DNA from: Providencia vermicola
GTDB lineage: Bacteria; Pseudomonadota; Gammaproteobacteria; Enterobacterales; Enterobacteriaceae
DNA length: 64,000 nucleotides
Reading direction: 5' to 3'
Assembly (NCBI RefSeq): GCF_020381325.1
Contig: NZ_JAGSPI010000006.1
Coordinates: forward strand, 62,001 to 126,000
The notes below the pieces were generated by a model. The model searched no databases and had not been told where the DNA came from. It saw only the letters and a list, made by a program, of their open reading frames with translations. The position numbers and the translations under genes were made by a program. The number at the start of each line of letters is the position of its first letter. Position 1 is the first letter of the stretch. This document shows positions 18,396-25,191 of this stretch, piece after piece.

Positions 18396-19110
18396 TTTTA
18401 GTACCGTTCAACGTTATAGGGTTAGTTTTTGTTTCGCCACCATAGTCATTAATAATGCTCCATTCTATTTTTGATGCTTTTTTCGTTGTTTTTAAGTCAA
18501 AAGTAGAAAAAGGAGCGACCATAGGGGCTCTGTCACTACTATAAGGCACTCCATCAATCTTTATATTAACTAGAGTATAGTAGTAAGGTGATGGATTGTT
18601 TATGGTCACTTTGTCATTAACTTGCGTTACTGTCAGTTTATCTATGTATTCATTAACATGGCCTTTAATTCCATTTGGGCGATAAAACATTTTGATGACT
18701 ATTTTTGTTGATAAGTTGAATGTTGTACCAACGTGGTTGCGATTATCATTACTATTTCTCTGTTTTGTCTCAGGAATAAAGTTAACCATGACATAAAATA
18801 AAGATTCTCTATCGTTTGGCAAGTTGCCTAATGATTGAGGAATAATCTTCAGCGCATTATTTGATTTTTCTTTTAATGCAACAATTGGTGGTATTACTGT
18901 AAAGTTCTTACTTGTTACACTTTCTGTATCTGCATTAGTAAAGATTAAGCTTTGAACAATATATTTTTTATCTGCTGTATTATTAGCTGTAATACTTTGA
19001 CTTTTATCATCTTGTTTAAAAATAACCCTTGAGTGGTCAAGAGAAACAGCTGCAAACGTGCTCTGTGAGACTAATAAAGTTATTAATAAAGATTTAATAA
19101 GCTTTTTCAT
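18382..19110 (-). CDS. Fimbrial periplasmic chaperone (PapD-like), second in operon
   Basis: A 242-residue PapD-family chaperone. The signal peptide is MKKLIKSLLITLLVSQSTFA; mature protein begins AVSLDHSRVIF. Motifs are LPNDRESLFYVMVNFIPE and TKIVIKMFYRPNGI, the hydrophobic G1 donor strand followed by the conserved Arg-Pro. I chose the ATG at 19110 because GTGGA lies 7 bases upstream; an ATG at 19116 and a GTG at 19122 in the same frame are too close to it. A second chaperone beside the other two suggests recent duplication and specialisation inside the operon. Confidence 0.86.
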   Translation of the reverse strand: MKKLIKSLLITLLVSQSTFAAVSLDHSRVIFKQDDKSQSITANNTADKKYIVQSLIFTNADTESVTSKNFTVIPPIVALKEKSNNALKIIPQSLGNLPNDRESLFYVMVNFIPETKQRNSNDNRNHVGTTFNLSTKIVIKMFYRPNGIKGHVNEYIDKLTVTQVNDKVTINNPSPYYYTLVNIKIDGVPYSSDRAPMVAPFSTFDLKTTKKASKIEWSIINDYGGETKTNPITLNGTKNAKK

Positions 19111-19131
19111 TTTCATTTCCACTGTGTATTA

Positions 19132-19677
19132 TTAATCGGCATAGTATCCAATAGTTAATTTAGCAGAGAAATCACCATCATTTGGTTCGCAATCAGCTTC
19201 TGCACAACGCAGTTTCGCATTGATTATTTTTATATCACTGGTGCTTTGAATATTATCCCAAAGTATTGAAGCTGGGCTTGGCTTCATTGAACCACTCTCA
19301 TTGACACTAACCACTCGATTGTTATCAAGTAACTGAACACCAATTATATCATTTGGGTTATCATTAAAAATGTTATTACGGCCAGCTAAAGTATTTCCTG
19401 ATGCAATATAAACAATCGCTGTATTTTGGTCTGAGGTTGAGCAGTTTTTCAAACCGATGGGAAATTGTTTAGTGACATTATCACTTTTTATGTCACTTGC
19501 TGTCGTAATTCCAGATTGATTGCCGAATATAATTTCACTTGGGACATCTATTTCACACGTTTTTGATAAAAATAAAACAGAAAAATTGTAGCGAACTGAA
19601 TTACCATCATCTGCCATAGACAAAAAAGATACGGACATGATTAAAAAGGTCAGTAGAGCCTGTTTTATTTTTTCCAT
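19132..19677 (-). CDS. Minor fimbrial subunit
   Basis: A 181-residue pilin-like protein with signal peptide (LLTFLIMSVSFLSMA). The N-terminal strand YNFSVLFLSKTCEIDVPSE carries the first conserved Cys, and FPIGLKNCS the second, as in FimA/PapA-type subunits. The C-terminus ends in FSAKLTIGYYAD, a beta-strand with the penultimate aromatic usual for chaperone recognition. An additional Cys pair (LRCAEADCEP) near residue 160 is uncommon. It starts 5 bases after the preceding subunit gene. Confidence 0.82.
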   Translation of the reverse strand: MEKIKQALLTFLIMSVSFLSMADDGNSVRYNFSVLFLSKTCEIDVPSEIIFGNQSGITTASDIKSDNVTKQFPIGLKNCSTSDQNTAIVYIASGNTLAGRNNIFNDNPNDIIGVQLLDNNRVVSVNESGSMKPSPASILWDNIQSTSDIKIINAKLRCAEADCEPNDGDFSAKLTIGYYAD

Positions 19678-19682
19678 GAACC

Positions 19683-20246
19683 TTAATCCTGATAATATTC
19701 AAAAGTGACTGCTGCATTTGAATCGCCTGGTATTACACCACTATCTCGTTTAACAAGGCTAACTCTGTAATTAATTTCTATTGCATCGTGGGTTGTTGAT
19801 GGAAAAGTTGTAATGCTTTCATCATTAACCTGCTGACAATTCTGGTTGTTTTTGTCACAAGATTCAAGTAAAAAACCCGTTTTAGTTGTATCTTGTAATC
19901 CAAAAAAAATGCCATTATTGAATGTCGTTGATGGAGCAGATTTTGATTTTATTTTAACCGTTTTTTCTGTTCCTGCAGGATAGTTTTTACACACGATGTT
20001 ATATGAAAAATGTGCAGTACGAATAGGTTGATTAATTGGCTGGCTATTTACATCTGATGCCACCAACATTCCATTTTCATTAAAATCAATTTCTTTATTT
20101 AATTCATTATTATCATCAAACTCACAAGTCCCTTTGATGATTTTGGTTTTGAATTGAATTTGGGTGTTTTGCGCAAAAACTTGGCTTGTAAATACTGTGA
20201 CACCCAAAAAAAATGCTATTTTACTGAACTGACCCATGGAACTCAT
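19683..20246 (-). CDS. Minor fimbrial subunit
   Basis: A 187-residue pilin-like protein: signal peptide MSSMGQFSKIAFFLGVTVF ending near SQVFA, then QIQFKTKIIKGTCEFDDNNE with the first Cys and FSYNIVCKNYPAG with the second. An extra Cys pair (ESCDKNNQNCQQ) is present near residue 135. The C-terminal strand is AVTFEYYQD. I selected the second of two tandem ATGs (20246) because GGAGG lies 5 bases before it. The start is nested 26 bases inside the end of the chaperone gene, implying coupled translation. Confidence 0.8.
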   Translation of the reverse strand: MSSMGQFSKIAFFLGVTVFTSQVFAQNTQIQFKTKIIKGTCEFDDNNELNKEIDFNENGMLVASDVNSQPINQPIRTAHFSYNIVCKNYPAGTEKTVKIKSKSAPSTTFNNGIFFGLQDTTKTGFLLESCDKNNQNCQQVNDESITTFPSTTHDAIEINYRVSLVKRDSGVIPGDSNAAVTFEYYQD

Positions 20247-20898
20247 CATATCCTCCGAGGTCATTAATGATAGCCCATTTAACAGAACCACTTTTATTTT
20301 GACTTGAGTAGTTCATTTCAGAAAAAGGCGCAATGATATTATTCTGCTTATTGAGTTTTATGAATTTGTTATTCACATACAAACCCGCTAGGTTAATATA
20401 ATAAGGCGAATTATTAACTAACTTGAGGCCATTTGCTGTACTAATTGTTTTTACATTGCTAAATGCAACTGATTGTTCCATAGGAAGGTCAGCAGGACGG
20501 TAGAAAATTTTAATTACATTTTCTAAACCAACTTTTACGCCATCACTACCTTTATCTGATTCAGGCACATTTCTTGAGTGGAAATAGTACATAGATTCCC
20601 TATCTTTAGGGAATTTACTTGGTATTGCTTTTATTTTAATAATGTTTTGTTGTTTAGGTGCAAGCTTAAAAATAGTTGGCGTTATAACAAAGTAGCCATC
20701 AGATGCTGAACTGCTATTTAACTGTTGTGTGATAAAATTAGCGACTAAATAAGATTTATCATCTTCATTTCGAGCTGTTATTGAAGACGTATTGGTTTTT
20801 CCTTCAATAACAATACGTGTTTGGCTTAACCCAACACCAGCTTGAGATGCAAATGAAAAAGTCAGTAATATAAGAATTAAGGATTTTAATTTTATCAT
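20221..20898 (-). CDS. Fimbrial periplasmic chaperone (PapD-like), first in operon
   Basis: A 225-residue chaperone with signal peptide (LILILLTFSFASQA). Mature start GVGLSQTRIVIEGKTNTSSI, then the motif PKDRESMYYFHSRNVPE and NVIKIFYRPADLP. It follows the major pilin gene and an intercistronic hairpin, and it overlaps the next subunit gene. Its position directly after the main subunit suggests it is the chaperone for bulk pilin. Confidence 0.88.
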   Translation of the reverse strand: MIKLKSLILILLTFSFASQAGVGLSQTRIVIEGKTNTSSITARNEDDKSYLVANFITQQLNSSSASDGYFVITPTIFKLAPKQQNIIKIKAIPSKFPKDRESMYYFHSRNVPESDKGSDGVKVGLENVIKIFYRPADLPMEQSVAFSNVKTISTANGLKLVNNSPYYINLAGLYVNNKFIKLNKQNNIIAPFSEMNYSSQNKSGSVKWAIINDLGGYDEFHGSVQ

Positions 20899-20917
20899 TT
20901 TTTATCTTTCCTTTATT

Positions 20918-20943
20918 GCAGGCAGTATATTAATACTGCCTGC
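20918..20943 (-). promoter_or_regulatory. Intercistronic hairpin between major pilin and chaperone genes
   Basis: A perfect 11-base stem GCAGGCAGTAT (20918-20928) / ATACTGCCTGC (20933-20943) with a 4-base loop sits in the gap between the major subunit stop and the chaperone ribosome-binding site. No T-run follows on the minus strand. Such hairpins commonly stabilise the upstream pilin message or partly stop transcription, giving pilin excess; that role is inferred. Confidence 0.7.
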
Positions 20944-20972
20944 TGAAGTAACTAATTAACTAAAAGTTATTA

Positions 20973-21518
20973 TTAGTCGTATGCAACGCTAAATGTTACT
21001 GGAACATTTAATTGCTGTGCTGTTGCATCAGCAGTTGTTGCGTATAGGCTTGCAATCATTGGAACAACGATGTCACCTTGACCAGAAACTTTCAGACCTG
21101 TAATTTCAGTTGCTTCATTAGGTTTCAGAGCAATTTTAGTATCTTTAACTGGCTCAGCTTGTAATTTAACGCCGATTTGTGAAGCTTGAGCATCAGCAAA
21201 CATGTCAGCATGACCTGTTAATACTTCACCAGAAGCTTGGATTGCAATAGAGCCCGCTTGTGGATTTTGGTCATCGTAAGCTTTAGTACAGTTATTTAAT
21301 ACTAAAGAGAATTTTTCATTAGAAATGGCATCAGTAGTGCTCAAGCCTTGAGTTTTATGTGTTCCTAAGCTAATTAAATCTTTTGAAGCGCTAACGTCAC
21401 ATGTTTCTGCAACTAAACGAGCATTGAAATTTACTGTTGCGTCTTGTGCAGCAAAAGCTTGTGAAGAAAGAGTTGCAACAGTTAAAGCACCGATGAAAGC
21501 AAGTTTATTTAGTTTCAT
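20973..21518 (-). CDS. Major fimbrial subunit (pilin)
   Basis: A 181-residue FimA-type pilin and first gene of the operon. The signal peptide is MKLNKLAFIGALTVATLSSQ with cleavage near AFA-AQD. Donor strand and Cys blocks: ATVNFNARLVAETCDVSASK and FSLVLNNCTK. The C-terminal strand is VPVTFSVAYD. The ATG at 21518 is preferred since AGGA lies 9 bases ahead; the in-frame ATG at 21527 directly touches it. Being first, Ala/Gln-rich and followed by a hairpin fits the main structural subunit. Upstream control is not evident. Confidence 0.88.
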   Translation of the reverse strand: MKLNKLAFIGALTVATLSSQAFAAQDATVNFNARLVAETCDVSASKDLISLGTHKTQGLSTTDAISNEKFSLVLNNCTKAYDDQNPQAGSIAIQASGEVLTGHADMFADAQASQIGVKLQAEPVKDTKIALKPNEATEITGLKVSGQGDIVVPMIASLYATTADATAQQLNVPVTFSVAYD

Positions 21519-22312
21519 AATAATCATTCCTAAGTATGTGAGATAGATAATTTAAAAATTTAAAGTTTCTTGTATCTAATTTTTAGAGATATCAATTAAG
21601 CTTTTATTTGCTTTAATAGCATTAAATCTTGCTATTTTTTTTGATTTGAAAATTATAAATATTTAAATTTATTTTCCATCTCATTTAAATAGACAGTATT
21701 TATTTTGGCTTAATTTAAAGTTTGTTTTTTCTGAGTGTTTGCGAACTCTTGCTCGCTGACTACGGGGATAATATTAGTTGTACTCATTATTGTTGTCAAA
21801 TTGGGTGAAAATATTTTTATAGTGCTTTTTAATAGTTTTCTAAATGTTATTTTTGTTTTATTTCAATGCATTATAAGCTTACTTGTTTTCTTAAGTTAAA
21901 TCCATTTGTCTTTTTTGGGTTTTTATTCTGATGATTGTCTTTTTTTGTTGTAAGTAAAGATTATAAGTTTGATATTAACAATTATTCATAATTTGTCTCT
22001 TTTTTTAACGCTTATCATGCGTATAGGTAAGGGATGTTACTAATGAATAATAGATGTTAGAAACATTTAGTTTGAAGCAGGTATTTTTATAAATATTCAT
22101 TGTTTTTGTTTTTATTTAATTATATTGGTTGGTTTTTTAAGTTTAAATACTTAGGATAGTTCTTATTTGAGATGAAATATATAATAGATAAAAGTTATCA
22201 TATTCTTGAGATTATTCTTATTATATTTTTCAATTCCTCTTTTTTTCTTAGTTTCATTCGTGATGTGATTCTGTATATTGGTATTTTCGTCTCAATAAAA
22301 TAAGGAAAGTGC
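21519..22312. other. Long AT-rich divergent intergenic region
   Basis: About 790 bases separate the fimbrial operon (leftward) from the TerY-type operon (rightward). It is strongly AT-rich with many T-runs, as expected for H-NS-bound accessory DNA. I found no open frame with a ribosome-binding site and no pair of inverted repeats that would suggest an invertible promoter. Both operon promoters must lie here. Confidence 0.5.
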
Positions 22313-22993
22313 ATGAGTCAACTTATCATTCCTGATGTTGCTCTAGTTGATAACAGTGAGCAACGAACACCATTGGTTTTAGTATTAGATTGTTCTGGCA
22401 GTATGTACGGCGAGCCGATAAATGAATTAAATGCAGGTTTACAGATACTCGAAAAAGAATTGAAGGATGATGTTATAGCAGCAAAGCGGGTTAGGATCCT
22501 TGTTATTCAATATGGTGGAAACGACCAATGTTCGATTATTGGTGATTGGTGTGATGCCATGGATTTTACTGCACCTATATTAGAAGCGAATGGGACAACA
22601 CCAACAGGGCAAGCTGTTATGGTGGCGTTAGATGAAATAGAAGCTGAAAAACAACGTTTTCGTCAAGCGGGCGTAGCTTATACCCGTCCTTGGTTATTTT
22701 TAATGTCAGATGGTGCTCCTACTGATTTATGGGAAGAATCGGCACAAGCTTGTCGCCAAGCGCAAAAAGATCAAAAAGTGGCTATGTTTCCTATTATGGT
22801 TGATGGGGCGAGTGCGCAAGTCATGGGGGAGTTCAGTATTGCAGGCTTGAATGGTGTGAAAAAGCTAAAAGGATTGCAATTTAAAGAACTCTTTTTGTGG
22901 TTGAGCGCGAGTATGCAGGTAGTTTCCCAATCGACTCCAGGTGGGCAAGCTCAACTCCCTTCAACAGATAGCTGGTCTACAGTGTCGGTATAA
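22313..22993 (+). CDS. TerY-type von Willebrand factor A domain protein
   Basis: A 226-residue cytoplasmic vWA protein. The metal-ion-dependent adhesion site is complete: D-x-S-G-S in VLDCSGSMYG (about residues 26-31), the Thr in GTTPTGQAV, and the Asp in MSDGAPTD. This is the TerY-like class that occurs with a PP2C phosphatase and a kinase. There is no signal or membrane segment. It opens a tight five-gene operon (3-base gap to the next gene) with AAGGAAAG before the ATG. By analogy it is the scaffold or substrate of the following enzymes; no partner has been shown here. Confidence 0.85.
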   Translation: MSQLIIPDVALVDNSEQRTPLVLVLDCSGSMYGEPINELNAGLQILEKELKDDVIAAKRVRILVIQYGGNDQCSIIGDWCDAMDFTAPILEANGTTPTGQAVMVALDEIEAEKQRFRQAGVAYTRPWLFLMSDGAPTDLWEESAQACRQAQKDQKVAMFPIMVDGASAQVMGEFSIAGLNGVKKLKGLQFKELFLWLSASMQVVSQSTPGGQAQLPSTDSWSTVSV

Positions 22994-22996
22994 CGT

Positions 22997-23749
22997 ATGA
23001 GTTGGTCAATTTATTGTGCGTCAGTTCAAGGGCACTCTCATCGGGAAAATAACCAGCCTTGTCAAGATGCATGGTCTGTGGAGCATACCACAAATGGCTT
23101 AGCGGCTTGTGTATGTGATGGAGCAGGTTCAGCGCGTTATAGTGAGATTGGTTCACGTTATGTTTCAAGGTTATTTGTTCAGCGAATTTCTGAATTTGGT
23201 CATGTTGACTATTTAGGTGTTGAAGAGATACAACCCGTTATTCTTCGTACACTGAGTGCTATTCGTGAGCAATTGGTTTCCCTTGCAAATGATAAGCAAG
23301 GGGAGTTAAAGGATTTTGCTTGCACGCTTGTCGCTGCATGGGTTGGCAAACGCCAAGGCTTTCTTTTTCATTTAGGTGATGGTGTAGCCATCGCTTCTTA
23401 CCAACAAAATGGGCGCTTTATTGATAAGGTTTCCATGCCAGAAAATGGCGAGTATGCCAATCAAACGTGGTTTTTAACCTCAAGTGATTGGCAGGAACAC
23501 TTACGTATTACGCCTATTGTTGCCCAAATAGAGCGGATTATTTTAATGTCTGATGGCGTACAACCCTTCGCTATGAATAAGCAATGTGATGCGCTTTATC
23601 TCCCTTTTATCGAACCTGTTACTCGTTTTTTACAGCAAAATGATGAGCTAACGGGAAGTGAAGCTTTAAAAGGGACGCTTGATGACCCTCGCACTTATTC
23701 AATCACTGGGGATGATAAAACCTTATTTGTAGCATTTAGGGAAATGTAA
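22997..23749 (+). CDS. PP2C-type serine/threonine protein phosphatase
   Basis: A 250-residue metal-dependent phosphatase. Metal-binding residues of PP2C are visible: Asp in NQPCQDAWSV (D24), DGAGSARYSEIGS (D41), GDGVAIASY in the middle, SDGVQPF and the final GDDKTLFVAF. A cytoplasmic enzyme without a membrane segment. It probably reverses phosphorylation made by the next gene product. Its stop overlaps the start of the kinase gene by one base (TAATG), a sign of coupled synthesis. Confidence 0.88.
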   Translation: MSWSIYCASVQGHSHRENNQPCQDAWSVEHTTNGLAACVCDGAGSARYSEIGSRYVSRLFVQRISEFGHVDYLGVEEIQPVILRTLSAIREQLVSLANDKQGELKDFACTLVAAWVGKRQGFLFHLGDGVAIASYQQNGRFIDKVSMPENGEYANQTWFLTSSDWQEHLRITPIVAQIERIILMSDGVQPFAMNKQCDALYLPFIEPVTRFLQQNDELTGSEALKGTLDDPRTYSITGDDKTLFVAFREM

Positions 23750-25185
23750 TGGCGGCGGTCAATAAGATAAAACTTGTCGATGGGCAAGGGCAAGTTATCC
23801 AGCTGGGTAAATTAATTAAAAGTGGTGGGGCGGGCAGTGTTTATCATATTGCATCAGCGAAGGGGCAAGTCGCTAAGCTTTACCACGATAAAATTGATAA
23901 AGCGTTATATCGCCGAAAAATATCAGCAATGTTAGCTTTAAAGCCAAGCTTACCACCGATTACTGATACTGCAATTCCTGTCGTTCAGTTGGCTTGGCCT
24001 ATCAGCCAGCTATTTAACCAGAAAAAACAGTTTGTCGGCTTCGTCATGCCTGAGCTGGATGTGCACGCATCCATTGAGCTTGAATATATTTTGCAAGAAA
24101 GGCAGGCAAAAGCAAATAATTTACCCGTTGGCTTAGGTGCTAAAATTCAACTCGCAACCAATTTGGCAATATTGGTTGAGGCGATTCATCAACAAAACCA
24201 CTTTATCATTGATATGAAACCCGTCAATTTACGTTTTTATCGGGAAAGCTTATATGTATCAATGTTAGATTGTGATGGCTTTAGTATTCAAGGGGAAAAA
24301 GAACGTTTTGCCGCTGGTCAGTTTACGGTCGATTACCTTGCCTCTGAATTTCAACAAGCCAAAAGTGTTCCTCAATTTCAAGAATCCCAGCAGGACCGAT
24401 TTGCTTTAGCCGTGATTTTATTTCAATTATTGAATTTTGGCATTCATCCATTTTCTGGTCGACCTTTGCATAATCAAGTGCCAAATGATTTGCCTAGCCG
24501 AATTGCAGGAAAATATTACGCCTATGGGGTAAAGGCGCACCAAGGGATAAGCCCTGTGCCAACCAGTGGACATACTTTCTTACCTAATGATATTCGCCAA
24601 TTATTTGATAAAGCGTTTAGCGGCTCTCCAGCGCAAAGGCCAAGTGCAGCGGAGTGGGCTCAGTGTTTACGCACCTATGCGCTGCGTAGCCAGAAAAAGA
24701 TTGTGGTATGTAGCAAAAATAAAGAACACCAATATTTTGCTGGGTTGAAATGTGCTGCCTGTGAACGGGTTAAGCAATTAAAAGTTGCCAGTGAAGCATT
24801 ACAGAAAACACGGCAGCAAAAAAATGTGTATAAAACACAAGTTAGGGGACAAACGCAAACTCGTCGGGTTGTTCGTCCTCAACCTGCACCACCAATTACC
24901 TTTACACCACCTGCGTGGTTTGCTGCAATTAAAAAGGTGCATATTTACACATTTCTTGCCATCGCAGTTCCCTTATTGATGGCGTTTATTATTAGTCGAA
25001 TTACCCAAAACATGAAACCAGAAACATTATCACCTGCGACTTTTTATCAACTTTGGGCGAAGGAAAGTTTAGGGGCTGATATGGCTCTGAGCCTTATTAC
25101 TTTAGTCAGCATATTGGGACTGGGCTTATTTTTCTGGTTGGGGCTCTTTTTACCCATCAAATCGATTTTGACCAAAAAGCCATAA
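23749..25185 (+). CDS. Atypical protein kinase with Cys cluster and C-terminal membrane helices
   Basis: A 478-residue protein. The kinase-like domain has a glycine loop SGGAGSVY (25-32), a Lys in VAKLYH (K43), a catalytic-loop equivalent IIDMKPVNLRF (D155, K157, N160) in place of HRD, and DCDGF (174-178) in place of DFG. After about residue 310 a short segment, VVCSKNKEHQYF then LKCAACERVK, could bind a metal. Two hydrophobic helices near 394-416 and 441-467 anchor it in the inner membrane. With the vWA and PP2C genes it forms the TerY-phosphorylation triad described for tellurite-type stress systems. Activity is inferred from motifs. Confidence 0.82.
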   Translation: MAAVNKIKLVDGQGQVIQLGKLIKSGGAGSVYHIASAKGQVAKLYHDKIDKALYRRKISAMLALKPSLPPITDTAIPVVQLAWPISQLFNQKKQFVGFVMPELDVHASIELEYILQERQAKANNLPVGLGAKIQLATNLAILVEAIHQQNHFIIDMKPVNLRFYRESLYVSMLDCDGFSIQGEKERFAAGQFTVDYLASEFQQAKSVPQFQESQQDRFALAVILFQLLNFGIHPFSGRPLHNQVPNDLPSRIAGKYYAYGVKAHQGISPVPTSGHTFLPNDIRQLFDKAFSGSPAQRPSAAEWAQCLRTYALRSQKKIVVCSKNKEHQYFAGLKCAACERVKQLKVASEALQKTRQQKNVYKTQVRGQTQTRRVVRPQPAPPITFTPPAWFAAIKKVHIYTFLAIAVPLLMAFIISRITQNMKPETLSPATFYQLWAKESLGADMALSLITLVSILGLGLFFWLGLFLPIKSILTKKP

Positions 25186-25191
25186 GGAAGG

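Noticed and set aside
21519-22312. Possible invertible promoter (phase switch) ahead of the fimbrial operon
   Set aside because: No pair of inverted repeats flanking a promoter-sized segment and no recombinase gene nearby could be found by eye.
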